From the NCBI GenBank assembly GCA_016201065.1, contig JACQDL010000019.1:1-52900 (forward strand): a stretch of DNA of 52,900 bases, given 5' to 3'. Below are positions 34,997 through 44,542 of this stretch, one piece after another (the first letter of the stretch is position 1; each line of letters begins with the position of its first letter). Origin of the DNA: Actinomycetota bacterium (GTDB lineage Bacteria; Actinomycetota; Actinomycetes; Mycobacteriales; JACQDL01). Below the pieces are notes generated by a model. It saw nothing but the letters and a program-made list of their open reading frames with translations. It was not told the DNA's origin and did no database searches. Made by a program: the position numbers and the translations under genes.

Positions 34997-36610
34997 TCAC
35001 CCGATCTCGGCGATCAGGTCACCCTCCTGGACCACGTCACCTTCGGCGACAGCGAGCTCGCGCAGCGTCCCGTCGGTCTCGCAGACCACCGGGATCTCCA
35101 TCTTCATGGACTCCAGGATGACCAGGGTGTCACCGGCCCGGACCTGGTCGCCCTGGCGGGCGACCACCTTCCACACGTTCGCCACCATCTCCGCGTGGAT
35201 CTGCTCGCTCATCCGCCGCTCCTCGCTCCGCTCCGGTGACGATCCAACCACGCCCACCGATCGCGCTGGCTGCCGCATTCGGTCGATCAGCCCGGTGTCA
35301 TAGTCCCCGGCCAGGAAGCTCGGCTGAGCGAGCAGCTCGGGCAGCAGCGGCAGGTTGCACCGGAGACCCGTCACCCGGAAGGACTCCGCCGCCGCCCGCA
35401 GCCGATCCAGCGCCTGCCCACGATCCACGCCCCAGGCGCAGACCTTGGCCAGCAGCGGATCGTAGTGCGCGGTCACCGTGTCGCCCGCCAGGTAGCCGGT
35501 GTCGACCCGGACACCCTCGCCGACCGGCTCCTGCCAGACCTCGATCCGCCCCGGTCCGGGCAGGAAACGCACCGGGTCCTCGGCGTACACCCGGAACTCC
35601 ACCGCGTGCCCGCGTGGCGCCGGCGGTCGCTCCGGGTCGAAGCTCGGCGGCCGGCCGGCCGCGATCCGGAACTGCTGCTCGACGAGGTCGACACCGGTGA
35701 CCATCTCGGTGATCGGGTGCTCGACCTGGAGCCGGGCGTTCATCTCCAGGAACGCGAACTCCCCGCTCAGCGGGTTGAGCAGGAACTCCACGGTCCCCGC
35801 GCCGCGATGACCGACCGCCCACGCCGCGCGCTGCGCGGCGTGCACCAGGGCGTCCCGGACCTCGCCGGGCATGCCGGGCGAGGGCGTCTCCTCGATCACC
35901 TTCTGGTAGCGGCGTTGCACCGAGCAGTCGCGCTCACCGAACGCCACCACCCGGCCGTCGGCCAGGCCGAGCACCTGCACCTCCACGTGCCGGGCCGGCC
36001 GGACGAACCGCTCCAGCAGGATGCCGGGTGAGCCGAAGTACCGCTCCGCGCGGGCCCGCGCCATCGCGAACGCGGCCCGCAGCCCGGCCACATCGCCGAC
36101 GGGCACCAGGCCGATCCCGCCGCCTCCGGCGACCGCCTTCACCATCAGCGGATACCCCAGGTCGTCGGCGAGTCGCTCGGCCGCACCGAGGTCGGTGACC
36201 GGGGTCTCGGTGCCCTGCAGCACCGGCAGACCCGCCGCCGCCATGGTGGCGCGGGCCGCCACCTTGTCGGCCATCGCCTCGATCACCGCCGGGGGCGCGC
36301 CAACCCACACCAGACCGGCGGCGGACACCCGCCGGGCAAAGCGTGCGTTCTCGGCGAGGAAGCCGTAACCGGGGTGGATCGCCCGGGCGCCGCTCACCTG
36401 AGCGGCCTCCAGGACGGCCTCGATGTTGAGATAGGACTCGCGGGCGGGAGCCGGCCCGATCAACACGGCCTCGTCGGCGAGGCGGACGTGCAGGGCCTGC
36501 GCGTCGACCGTGGAGTGCACGGCGATCGCCTTGAGGCCAAGCCGGTGGGCCGTCCGAATCACCCGAACGGCGACCTCTCCGCGGTTGGCAACCAGCACGG
36601 TTTCGAACAC
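34997..36610 (-). CDS. Biotin carboxylase fused to biotin carboxyl carrier domain
   Basis: The protein has 537 residues. Residues 1-440 are an ATP-grasp biotin carboxylase: VLVANRGEVAVRVIRTAHRL, IHPGYGFLAENA, HVEVQVLGLADG, ERDCSVQRRYQKVIEE, FLEMNARLQVEHPITEMVTG. The ATP-loop reads GGGGIGL where GGGG(K/R)GM is usual. A 25-residue Arg/Glu/Ser linker leads to a 71-residue carrier domain (467-537) with biotinylated Lys503 in ESMKMEIP. The carrier has its own ATG (35212) with GAGGAG before it and equals the length of mycobacterial TB7.3 (Rv3221c). GTG 36610 follows GGAAGG by seven bases. No carboxyltransferase gene is in the window. Confidence 0.92.
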   Translation of the reverse strand: MFETVLVANRGEVAVRVIRTAHRLGLKAIAVHSTVDAQALHVRLADEAVLIGPAPARESYLNIEAVLEAAQVSGARAIHPGYGFLAENARFARRVSAAGLVWVGAPPAVIEAMADKVAARATMAAAGLPVLQGTETPVTDLGAAERLADDLGYPLMVKAVAGGGGIGLVPVGDVAGLRAAFAMARARAERYFGSPGILLERFVRPARHVEVQVLGLADGRVVAFGERDCSVQRRYQKVIEETPSPGMPGEVRDALVHAAQRAAWAVGHRGAGTVEFLLNPLSGEFAFLEMNARLQVEHPITEMVTGVDLVEQQFRIAAGRPPSFDPERPPAPRGHAVEFRVYAEDPVRFLPGPGRIEVWQEPVGEGVRVDTGYLAGDTVTAHYDPLLAKVCAWGVDRGQALDRLRAAAESFRVTGLRCNLPLLPELLAQPSFLAGDYDTGLIDRMRQPARSVGVVGSSPERSEERRMSEQIHAEMVANVWKVVARQGDQVRAGDTLVILESMKMEIPVVCETDGTLRELAVAEGDVVQEGDLIAEIG

Positions 36611-36672
36611 GACCAGACCTTCCACTCCCGATATCCCGCAGATTTCTCGGTCCGCACGCAAAACTATCGGCC

Positions 36673-37416
36673 GTGGCGCTCATCCTTGCGACTGTGACCT
36701 CAGCCATCGTGGCGCGGCTGCTCGGCGGCCGGCTGCTGGCACTCGAACGCCTGCCGGTGCACGACTGGCCGTTGGTGGCGGGCACGCTCGCCGGCGTGGG
36801 GCTGGGCGCGGCAGCGCCATGGACCGGGCTGGCCGCGGCGGCGCACTGGGTGGGGCTGGCCTGCGCGGCCGGCTGCGCGCTGGCGTACGCCCTGCGCAAC
36901 CGCGCCGTGCACGGCATGGGTCTGATCGGCCTCGGCCTGGTGCTCAACGCGGTCGTCGTCGCCGGCAACACCGGCATGCCGGTGTCCGCCGATGCCGCCA
37001 CCCGCGCCGGAGTGGACTACGCCGCCGCAGCGTCACGTCCGGGCCGGGTGCCCGACGGCCCGGACGTGACGCTGCGCATGCTCGGCGACGTCGTCCCGCT
37101 GCCACTGCCGTACCGGCCCGCGGTGGTCAGCCTCGGTGACCTGCTGGTCGCGGCCGGCCTGTCCCAGCTCCTGGCCACCGCGATGCTGCCGGACCTCCGC
37201 GCGACCCCCACACCGCACCGCGGCACCCGGCCCGCACCGCCCCGACCGGCCCCGCCCCGGCCCGCGCCGTCGCGGCCGGCCCGACTCCACCTGCCGGCGG
37301 CGCGGCGAAGGTCGGAACCGGGCCCTCCGCCACCCGACCTGCTCATCACCGACCTCGGCGATGAGCACACCAGCGAGGTACTGCGGGTCTTCCGACCCGG
37401 GGATCCGGTCGACTGA
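36673..37416 (+). CDS. DUF5317 membrane protein
   Basis: The protein has 247 residues. The first 170 contain four to five membrane helices and the family signature GLVLNAVVVAGNTGMPVS, later VVSLGDLLVAAGLSQLLA. A proline/arginine-rich stretch (PAPPRPAPPRPAPSRPAR, about 195-212) and an acidic tail follow, probably in the cytoplasm. Function is unknown. It diverges from the biotin carboxylase gene and converges on rsrA, 34 bases away. Confidence 0.78.
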   Translation: MALILATVTSAIVARLLGGRLLALERLPVHDWPLVAGTLAGVGLGAAAPWTGLAAAAHWVGLACAAGCALAYALRNRAVHGMGLIGLGLVLNAVVVAGNTGMPVSADAATRAGVDYAAAASRPGRVPDGPDVTLRMLGDVVPLPLPYRPAVVSLGDLLVAAGLSQLLATAMLPDLRATPTPHRGTRPAPPRPAPPRPAPSRPARLHLPAARRRSEPGPPPPDLLITDLGDEHTSEVLRVFRPGDPVD

Positions 37417-37450
37417 CCGGCCGGCGGGCCGGTCACTCCGTCCCGACCGG

Positions 37451-37738
37451 TCACTCGGTCCCGACCTGTCGCTCCGTCCTCAGCTGCATCACGACCTCGG
37501 ACAGCCGGACCCGGACCCGCTGCCGGAGCGACTCCGGCGCCCGATCGCCACCACAGGTCCGGTGCACCAGCGCCTTCACCTCCTCCTCGATGCCGTACTC
37601 CCGCAGGCACGGGGAGCACTCGTCGAGATGCCGGTGGATGAGCGCACGTCGCTGTTCGGTCGCCTCGCCGTCGATGAAGAGGAACACCTCGGCGATGACG
37701 TCGCTGCACGACATCTTGTGCGGGCTGCCGCAGCTCAT
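37451..37738 (-). CDS. rsrA: Mycothiol-system anti-sigma-R factor RsrA
   Basis: The protein has 95 residues. It is a zinc-binding anti-sigma factor with the ZAS motif: Cys11 in KMSCSDVI, His in IHRHLDECSPCLREYG and the CxxC of the same block. Oxidation of the cysteines releases SigR. ATG 37738 gives the family start MSCGSPHK. It lies 49 bases downstream of sigR on the same strand, the usual sigR-rsrA order. Confidence 0.93.
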   Translation of the reverse strand: MSCGSPHKMSCSDVIAEVFLFIDGEATEQRRALIHRHLDECSPCLREYGIEEEVKALVHRTCGGDRAPESLRQRVRVRLSEVVMQLRTERQVGTE

Positions 37739-37787
37739 GCTCGGCCCCCGCATCGTCCCGGGGACGGCCCGTCGGTCCCGTCCACGT

Positions 37788-38393
37788 TCACTTCTCCTCC
37801 TCGACCGCGCCCGCACGAACCAAGCCGCGTTCGCGGGCGTAGTCAGCCAGTAGGCGTTGCAGACCCCGTCGACCGCGGTGCAGCCGGGACATCACGGTGC
37901 CGATCGGGGTCTCCATGATGTCGGCGATCTCCTTGTACGAGAAGCCCTCGACATCGGCAAGGTAGACCGCGAGCCGGAAGTCCTCCGGCAGCTTCTGCAG
38001 GGCTTCCTTCACGTCAGCGTCCGGCAGGTGGTCCAGCGCCTCCATCTCGGCGGACCGCAGGCCCGTCGACAGGTGCGACTCGGCCTGGGCGAGCTGCCAG
38101 TCCTCGATGGTGTCGGCGTGCGCCTCCTGTGGCTGGCGCTGGCGCTTCCGGTAGATGTTGATGAACGTGTTCGTGAGGATCCGGTACAGCCACGCCTTGA
38201 GGTTGGTCCCCTCGGTGAACTGGTGGAAGTTCGCGAACGCCTTGACGTACGCCTCCTGCACCAGGTCCTCGGCGTCGGGGGGGTTGCGGGTCAGCCGCAT
38301 CGCCGCCGCGTAGAGCTGGTCGAGGAACGGCAGGGCGTCCCGTTCGAAACGCTCGCGCCGTTGCTCGGCACTCTCCTGGCTCGGCCCGACCAC
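37788..38393 (-). CDS. sigR: ECF sigma factor SigR/SigH
   Basis: The protein has 201 residues. Region 2: [37 protein letters not shown] and [20 protein letters not shown]. Region 4: [20 protein letters not shown] and [17 protein letters not shown]. It directs thiol-oxidative-stress genes and is held by RsrA, encoded just downstream. GTG 38393 follows GGGAG by five bases. The frame stays open upstream to 38588, with ATG 38507 behind GGAG, which would give a long isoform. A SigR-type promoter lies at 38545-38572. Confidence 0.95.
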   Translation of the reverse strand: MVGPSQESAEQRRERFERDALPFLDQLYAAAMRLTRNPPDAEDLVQEAYVKAFANFHQFTEGTNLKAWLYRILTNTFINIYRKRQRQPQEAHADTIEDWQLAQAESHLSTGLRSAEMEALDHLPDADVKEALQKLPEDFRLAVYLADVEGFSYKEIADIMETPIGTVMSRLHRGRRGLQRLLADYARERGLVRAGAVEEEK

Positions 38394-38544
38394 GTCCACT
38401 CCCGATGTCGTGTCGAAGTTCCCGCGATGCGAGGATACGGCGCGGCCGCGCCGGTCGGTCCGGTGCGGGACGTTGGGCGCCGGGAGACATGCGCAGCGAC
38501 CGGGCATCGGGTCTCCGTTCGGGAGGCGGACGGTACCCCGCGAC

Positions 38545-38572
38545 AACACACCGCACCGCTGGTGAGATTCCC
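38545..38572 (-). promoter_or_regulatory. SigR-type promoter upstream of sigR
   Basis: On the minus strand GGGAAT (38572-38567) is followed after 19 bases by GTT (38547-38545). The SigR consensus is GGGAAT-N18/19-GTT. Transcription would begin near 38538, about 145 bases before the main sigR start and upstream of the possible long-form start at 38507. This indicates autoregulation, as known in Streptomyces. Confidence 0.65.
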
Positions 38573-38755
38573 GGCGCATCAGCGGCAAGGGTTCCGCCGG
38601 TGGCGAGTGTCCGATACGGTCGGCCGACCATCGAACGGGTCATTACCGGCACACGACGCATGACAGAGTGACACCCGCACCGTAACCAGTCGGAGAAGCG
38701 CGGGCGCTGGATCTCCGTGGCGCCCGCATGCGGCACACAGGAAGGTGCCAGGATC

Positions 38756-39760
38756 ATGAGCCACATCAACGCCGGGGCGGACAACCGTCACCGGCTCGTC
38801 CTGTCCGTACCCGCCGGGCTACTCGCCGTGGCGGGCAGCGGCAGCCTGGCGGTCGGTGCCCACCGGCCCCTGGTCGCCGGCGGCGCCACGCTGCGCTCGG
38901 CCAGCAGCTGGCCGAGCATCTGGGTGGTCCTCGGGCTGGCCGGCGTCACCGCGCTCGCTGGCGTGGTCGCGTTCCTCGGTGGGCGCAGCGCGCTGGCCCG
39001 CACCGCGGTCGGTGCCCTGGTGATCCCGGCGCTGGCCAACGCCGGCCTGGTCGGCGGCTGGATGCAGGCACACCACGGCGACACGGTCCGCACCGGTGGG
39101 GTCCGGGCGCTGGCACTCGGTGGGCTCCTCGTCGTGCTCGGGGTGGTCCTGCTCGCCGCGGCCGCGTTGCTCGGCCTGATCCAGCTCGCCACCGGCGGCA
39201 CCACTCGGGCCGGGCGGATGGCGGCGCTGCTCGGCCTGCTCGCCGCCGGGGGAACGGCGCAGCTGTGGTTCCTCGGCGGGCTGACCTGGTCCGGCGCGTC
39301 ACTGATGTCCAGTTCGGACCTCATCGAGGTGACCGCACGCGACGACGTCGGCTGGAGCGGGCTGACCGTGGTGGGTTCGGTCATCGCGATCACGGTCACG
39401 CTCGGGCACGCCGCCGCCCGGCGAAGCGCGGTCGCCGCCGGGGTCGCGCTGGGCGCGGCCGCCCTGGCCGGCGTCGAGCTGGCGGTCCGGATGCTGGTGG
39501 GCGCTCCGGCCGCCGCCCAGCTCGCCGAGGCGCCCGCGACCGCGGTCACGCTGCGGCCCGGCGCACTCGTCGCCACCGGCGCGACGGCTCTGCTCGGCCT
39601 GCTGCTGGCGATGCTGCTCCGCGGCACGTCCGACACCGCGTCGGAGGAGTCGGACTACGCGAACTGGGAGTCGTCCGACCGTGATCTCGACGATGACGCG
39701 GCGGCCCCCGCCAGCACCGACTGGGACGCCGACCGGCAGTGGGCCTATCAGCCGGACTGA
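38756..39760 (+). CDS. Multi-pass membrane protein of unknown function
   Basis: The protein has 334 residues with eight or so hydrophobic segments, among them LAGVTALAGVVAFLGG, LALGGLLVVLGVVLLAAAAL and ALVATGATALLGLLLAMLL. The C-terminal 40 residues are acidic and soluble (SDRDLDDDAAAPASTDWDAD). I recognise no family. ATG 38756 follows GGAAGG with about ten bases. It diverges from sigR, and its last 13 bases overlap the GMC gene on the other strand. Confidence 0.75.
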   Translation: MSHINAGADNRHRLVLSVPAGLLAVAGSGSLAVGAHRPLVAGGATLRSASSWPSIWVVLGLAGVTALAGVVAFLGGRSALARTAVGALVIPALANAGLVGGWMQAHHGDTVRTGGVRALALGGLLVVLGVVLLAAAALLGLIQLATGGTTRAGRMAALLGLLAAGGTAQLWFLGGLTWSGASLMSSSDLIEVTARDDVGWSGLTVVGSVIAITVTLGHAAARRSAVAAGVALGAAALAGVELAVRMLVGAPAAAQLAEAPATAVTLRPGALVATGATALLGLLLAMLLRGTSDTASEESDYANWESSDRDLDDDAAAPASTDWDADRQWAYQPD

Positions 39761-41475
39761 CCCGGATCGACCCGCGCCTCCGCCGACCGGACCCGCACGA
39801 TCGGGAGGCGGAGCGCTGCGGGCGCCCCGTCCGGTACCACGGGGTCCCTCGGCGGCACGGCGGCTACCGGTCGGTAGCCGCCGCCGAGCGGGGGCCGGGG
39901 GTCGGGGTCGCCGTGGTTGGGCCACAGCGCCATGGCGCGCTCGGCCTGCGCCGTGATGGTCAGCGCCGGGTTCACCCCGAGGTTCGCCGAGATCGCCGAC
40001 CCGTCGACGACGTGCAGGCCGGGGTGGCCGAACAGGCGGTGATAGGGATCGATCACGCCGGTCTCCGCCGAGTCCCCGATGGCCACGCCGCCAATGAAGT
40101 GCGCGGTGAGCGGCCGGTGCAGGACCTCCCCGACCGAGCCTCGGGGGTGCCCCCCGATGCGCGCGGCGGCCCGGCGGGCGGCCTCGTTGCCGGCCGGGAT
40201 CCACGACGGGTTCGGGTCGCCGTGTCCCTGCCGGGTGGTCATCCGGCGGCGCCCGAAGACCGTCCGCCGGGTGTAGGTGGTGACCGAGTTGTCCAGGCTC
40301 TGCATCACCAGCGCGATGATCGTGCGCTCCGACCAGTGGCGCGGGACGAGCATGCGGAGCAGCCGCAGCGGGTGCCGGACCGCCTGACCCAGCCACTGCA
40401 CCCCACGGGGAACCCTGCCGTCTCCGTCGGTGAGGAACGTCGTGAGCAGACCCATCAGGTTGCTGTTCCTGCCGTAGCGGACCGGCTCGATGTGGGTGTG
40501 CCCGTCCGGGTGGAAGGAGGAGGTGATGGCGACCCCGCCGGTGAAGTCGGCGTGGCGGTCGCTGGCCGACGCGCCGAGGATCGACTCGGAGTTGGTCCGG
40601 GTCAGCTCGCCGAGCCTGGCCGAGATCCGTGGCAACCGGCCGGTGTCCCGCATCCGGTGCAGGAGCTGCTGGGTGCCGTAGGTGCCGGCGGCCAGCACGA
40701 CGTGCTCGGCGGTGATCGTGCGACGCACGCGCCGCCGGGCGGTGTGCGCGGTGCGCAGGGCGTACCCGCCCGCCGGCAGCGGTTCCACCGCGATGACGGT
40801 CGTCATCGGGAGTACCGTCGCGCCGGCCCGCTCCGCCAGGTACAGGTAGTTCTTCACCAGGGTGTTCTTCGCGTTGTGCCGGCAACCGGTCATGCATCCA
40901 CCGCACTCCCGGCAGCCGGAGCGCCGGGGACCCTGGCCGCCGAAGAACGGGTCGTCCCGCTCCACGCCCGGCTCGCCGAAGAGGACGCCGACCGGGGTCG
41001 GGTGGAAGCTCTCACCGACCCCCATCTCGATGGCGACCTCCCGGAACACCTCGTCGGCCCGGGTCGTCGTCGGGTTGGTCACCACCCCGAGCATCCGCCG
41101 GGCCTGGTCGTAGTACGGCGCGAGCTCCGCCCGCCAGTCGGTGATGTGTCCCCACTGCCGGTCGGTGTAGAAGCCGGGTAGCGGCTCGTAGAGGGTGTTG
41201 GCGTAGACCAGCGACCCGCCGCCGACCCCCGCCCCGGCGAGCACCACGACATCGCGCAGCGGGTGGATGCGCTGGATGCCGAAGCACCCCAGCCTGGGCG
41301 CCCACAGGAACCGCCGGACGTGCCAGGAGGTCGGCGGGAGGTCGGCGTCGGCGAAGCGGCGGCCGGCCTCCACGACCGCGACCCGGTACCCCTTCTCGGT
41401 CAGCCGCAGCGCGCTGACCGACCCCCCGAAGCCCGAGCCGACGACAACGACATCGTGGTCATACCCGTGGGTCAT
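39748..41475 (-). CDS. GMC family oxidoreductase
   Basis: The protein has 575 residues. FAD-binding VVVVGSGFGGSVSALRLTEK, GAGVGGGSLVYAN, and C-terminal GMC block HVVDGSAISANLGVNPALTI with TAQAERAMALW. A cysteine-rich insert SGCRECGGCMTGCRHNAKNT resembles a 4Fe-4S or structural site seen in cholesterol-oxidase-like GMC proteins of actinobacteria. It probably oxidises an alcohol or sterol; the substrate is not evident. The start is ATG 41475. It is separated from the receptor gene by 72 bases of no visible function. Confidence 0.9.
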   Translation of the reverse strand: MTHGYDHDVVVVGSGFGGSVSALRLTEKGYRVAVVEAGRRFADADLPPTSWHVRRFLWAPRLGCFGIQRIHPLRDVVVLAGAGVGGGSLVYANTLYEPLPGFYTDRQWGHITDWRAELAPYYDQARRMLGVVTNPTTTRADEVFREVAIEMGVGESFHPTPVGVLFGEPGVERDDPFFGGQGPRRSGCRECGGCMTGCRHNAKNTLVKNYLYLAERAGATVLPMTTVIAVEPLPAGGYALRTAHTARRRVRRTITAEHVVLAAGTYGTQQLLHRMRDTGRLPRISARLGELTRTNSESILGASASDRHADFTGGVAITSSFHPDGHTHIEPVRYGRNSNLMGLLTTFLTDGDGRVPRGVQWLGQAVRHPLRLLRMLVPRHWSERTIIALVMQSLDNSVTTYTRRTVFGRRRMTTRQGHGDPNPSWIPAGNEAARRAAARIGGHPRGSVGEVLHRPLTAHFIGGVAIGDSAETGVIDPYHRLFGHPGLHVVDGSAISANLGVNPALTITAQAERAMALWPNHGDPDPRPPLGGGYRPVAAVPPRDPVVPDGAPAALRLPIVRVRSAEARVDPGQSG

Positions 41476-41547
41476 CCCCGGATGGTAGGAGGGGGGCGGC
41501 CCGCGCGGCCCGGAATCGCGCCCGATCGTCGGCGACGCCGGGCCGGG

Positions 41548-43158
41548 TCAGCAGGCGAACTCCGCGATGAGGCTGTTGACCTGCACGGCGACCTCGGCCA
41601 GCCGGGCGGCGGACAGCTGGGTCGCCTCCGCACCCTCCGACGTCGACGTGGTGGCTCCGGCGATCCCGGCGATGTTGGTGTTGATCTGCGACGCGCCGGC
41701 GGTGACCTCGCTGACCCGCTGGGTGATCTCCGCAGTGGTCGAGGCCTGCTGCTCCACGGCCGTCGCGATCGCGGCCTGGTTCTCGTTGATCCGCCCGATC
41801 ACCGTGGTGATCTCGTCGATGGCCCGGGCGGTGCGGCCGGTCAGCTCCTGGATCGCACTGATCCGCCCGGTGATGTCGTCGGTGGCCCGCGCGGTCTCCT
41901 GGGCGAGGTCCTTCACCTCGGTGGCGACCACCGCGAAACCCTTGCCCGCCTCACCGGCCCGGGCCGCCTCGATGGTGGCGTTGAGGGCGAGCAGGTTGGT
42001 CTGCTCCGCGATCGAGGTGATCGCCTTGACGATCTGCCCGATCTCCTGGCTGGCCTCGTTCAGCCGACCCATCTCCGCCGACGTGTTCTGGGCCGTCCGC
42101 GCGGCCTCCGACGCCACCTGCGCCGCCGCGGTCGCCTGGCCGGCAACCGACTGGATCGAGGCGCTCATCTGCTCGGCGGCGGCCGACATCGCCGACGCCG
42201 ACCCGGACACCTCCGCCGACGACGTGGACACCACGCCGACCTCGGTGGCGACGTCCTCCGCCGAGCGCCCGAGCCGGCTCGACACCCCCGCGAGCTCCTC
42301 GCTGGCGGCGGTGAGCGTCGAGGCGCTCTCCCCGGCGGCACGCAGCGCGGACCCGATCTGCTCCATGGCCTCGTTGAGCGAGACCGCCATCTCGCCGACC
42401 TCGTCCCGGCTCTCCGCCTCAACGCGTACGGTCAGGTCCTTGCCGGCGACCCGGCGCAGGGCCGCCGCCATCCGTTGCAGCGACCGGCGGATCGTCCGGC
42501 GGGTCCACAGCCCGACCAGCACGAACAGGGCGGTCGCGGCGAGCCCGACCAGCACGATCATCGTGCGGGCCGACTCCGCTGCGGCAGCGGCGCCGCGGAC
42601 CTCGGCCTGGACCGCGGCGAGCAGCGCCTCGGAAATGGCACCCAGCTTCTCCTCGAGCTGGCCGAACAGCTCCAGGAAGCCGGGCAGCGCGGCCTCGGCG
42701 CGGGCCCTGTCCTTTCCGGCCAGCGCCACCAGCGCCGAGGCCGTCCGGGCGTACTGCTGCACATGCGGCAGCACCCGCTGGAACTCGGGGCGGAGGCTCT
42801 CCGGCGCGCCCGCCTCGGCGGCGGTGAAGTGCTTGACGAACTCGCTGGCGTGCTCGGTGACCCCGTCAACCTCAAGGACCTTCCACAGCTCCGGGGTCGT
42901 CGCGTACAGGGCCGCGATCACGTCGGCGCGGATGCCGTCATGCATCATGTCGGCATTCCATTCCTGGCTCATCGCGGCGCTGACCCGCGCCATGCGGGCG
43001 CCCGCCCGGGCCTGGTTCGCCGACGCGACCGACGCCATGGCCGCCATCGCGACCAGCGCGAGCAGGCCCACGGCGACGAGCAGGAACAACCGGCCGGAGA
43101 GCGTGATCCGGCCAGTTGTTCTCGGCCGTGACGGCCTCGTCGTTGATCGCATGGTCAT
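41548..43158 (-). CDS. Methyl-accepting chemotaxis protein
   Basis: The protein has 536 residues. A first membrane helix ([18 protein letters not shown]), a helical sensor domain of about 140 residues, a second helix ([19 protein letters not shown]), a HAMP domain, then a long signalling coiled coil with the hairpin tip [20 protein letters not shown] and [19 protein letters not shown]. It has no C-terminal receptor-tethering pentapeptide. No che or flagellar gene is in the window. Its ATG overlaps the stop of the hydrolase gene (ATGA), so they are coupled. Confidence 0.93.
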   Translation of the reverse strand: MTMRSTTRPSRPRTTGRITLSGRLFLLVAVGLLALVAMAAMASVASANQARAGARMARVSAAMSQEWNADMMHDGIRADVIAALYATTPELWKVLEVDGVTEHASEFVKHFTAAEAGAPESLRPEFQRVLPHVQQYARTASALVALAGKDRARAEAALPGFLELFGQLEEKLGAISEALLAAVQAEVRGAAAAAESARTMIVLVGLAATALFVLVGLWTRRTIRRSLQRMAAALRRVAGKDLTVRVEAESRDEVGEMAVSLNEAMEQIGSALRAAGESASTLTAASEELAGVSSRLGRSAEDVATEVGVVSTSSAEVSGSASAMSAAAEQMSASIQSVAGQATAAAQVASEAARTAQNTSAEMGRLNEASQEIGQIVKAITSIAEQTNLLALNATIEAARAGEAGKGFAVVATEVKDLAQETARATDDITGRISAIQELTGRTARAIDEITTVIGRINENQAAIATAVEQQASTTAEITQRVSEVTAGASQINTNIAGIAGATTSTSEGAEATQLSAARLAEVAVQVNSLIAEFAC

Positions 43159-43769
43159 GGCATCGGCAGCGGGCGCACCGTCCTGAGCAACCAGCTGGCC
43201 ACAACCTCGGCCATCCCGACCGGGTCGACCCGCAGCGCGTGGTCCGCACCGGGCACGACGTGCACCATCCGCCCGGGCGCGGACGGTGGCATCCCGAACG
43301 GGTCCCGGTCCCCCTGCACCACCAGCACCGGCACCCGGACCGCGGCCAGCTCGGTCAGCCGGGACCGGTCAGGCCGGCGGGGCGGGTGCGCCGGGAACGC
43401 CAGGCACAGCACCGCCGCCGCGCCGACCGTGGCGGCGGTCCGGCAGGCCACCCTGGCACCCATCGAGCGTCCCCCGACCACGAGCGGCACCCCCGCCGGC
43501 CGCGGCACGGCCGCGACCACGGCATGCCACGCGGCATCGAGCTGCCGGGCCGGCGCCGGGGCGCGGCGGCCGGCCACCCGGAACGGCTGCTCCACCCGGC
43601 ACACCGTGATGCCCGTGGCCACCGCGGCCTCGGTGACGGCCACGAGGTCTGGGGTGTCGATCCCGACGCCCGCGCCATGCCCGAGCATCAGGAACGCACG
43701 AACGGGCCCAACCGGATCGCTGCGATGGACCCGGGCCGGGCCGTGCGGGGTCTCGATCGTGTCCGCCAC
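43155..43769 (-). CDS. Alpha/beta hydrolase, dienelactone-hydrolase/TEX30-like
   Basis: The protein has 204 residues. An alpha/beta hydrolase core with ALMLGHGAG-like oxyanion loop ([17 protein letters not shown]), nucleophile Ser in [12 protein letters not shown], acid in [10 protein letters not shown] and His in [10 protein letters not shown]. This matches the KANL3/TEX30-type hydrolases; the substrate is unknown. It is translationally coupled to the chemotaxis-type receptor downstream. The start is ATG 43769. Confidence 0.85.
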   Translation of the reverse strand: MADTIETPHGPARVHRSDPVGPVRAFLMLGHGAGVGIDTPDLVAVTEAAVATGITVCRVEQPFRVAGRRAPAPARQLDAAWHAVVAAVPRPAGVPLVVGGRSMGARVACRTAATVGAAAVLCLAFPAHPPRRPDRSRLTELAAVRVPVLVVQGDRDPFGMPPSAPGRMVHVVPGADHALRVDPVGMAEVVASWLLRTVRPLPMP

Positions 43770-43801
43770 CCGGCCAACCTATCGCCCGCGCCCGGTCCGG
43801 C

Positions 43802-44512
43802 TCAGAAAAGCGTCGAGGGGGGTGGCACCTCGACGATGAGCTCCCGGCCGTCCCGGCGCACGTCACCGACCGCCGGGCCGACCGGGCGGATCGCCAGGCG
43901 GGCGACCATGGCCAGCGACGACGGGGCGAGCAGCTCCTCGACCGGGCAGTCCGGGTCCAGCCACTCCGACCAGCGCGCCGCCGGGATCAGCAGCGGCATC
44001 CGGTCGTGGACCTCGGTCAACCTGCCGACCGCTGCGGTGGTGATGATCGCGCAGGAGGTGAGCGGCTCCGGACCCCGGTTCCAGTGCTCGTACAGCCCGG
44101 CCAGCGCCAGCACCGACCCGTCGTCGGGGGTGATGAAGTACGGCCGCCGGTCCCGCCACTCGAACCAGCCGTCGGCCGGGACCAGGCAGCGCCGGGCGGC
44201 GAGCGGCCCCCGGAACACCGGCTTGCCGGCCACCGTCTCGACCCTGGCGTTGATCATCCGGGCACCGACCTGCGGCCGGTCCGCCCAGGGGGGCACCAGC
44301 CCCCAGCGCAGCGCCCGCAGCTCGCGCCGGCGCGACCCGCCCGGCTGATCCGGCTGATCCGGCTGGGCTGGCGGGCTGGCGACGACCGCCCGCACCGCGG
44401 TGCCCGGCGCCACGTTGAAGCTCGCACCGACCTCGTCCGCCGTCCGGTCCACCGCGTCGAAGGCGTCCGCGAGCTCGTCGGTGGACCGGCCGGCGGCGTA
44501 CCGACCGCACAT
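43802..44512 (-). CDS. SOS response-associated peptidase (YedK/HMCES family)
   Basis: The protein has 236 residues. After Met removal the catalytic Cys2 (MCGRYAAG) becomes the N-terminus and can cross-link to abasic sites in single-stranded DNA. Other family blocks: [45 protein letters not shown] and VHDRMPLLI. It protects abasic sites during replication. ATG 44512 is fixed by the Cys2 requirement. A 9-bp triplication (44341-44367) adds QPDQPDQP to a loop. It is divergent from aroA, as I recall for Rv3226c/Rv3227. Confidence 0.94.
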   Translation of the reverse strand: MCGRYAAGRSTDELADAFDAVDRTADEVGASFNVAPGTAVRAVVASPPAQPDQPDQPGGSRRRELRALRWGLVPPWADRPQVGARMINARVETVAGKPVFRGPLAARRCLVPADGWFEWRDRRPYFITPDDGSVLALAGLYEHWNRGPEPLTSCAIITTAAVGRLTEVHDRMPLLIPAARWSEWLDPDCPVEELLAPSSLAMVARLAIRPVGPAVGDVRRDGRELIVEVPPPSTLF

Positions 44513-44542
44513 GCCGGCCACGCTACCGGCAGACTAGGTGTC

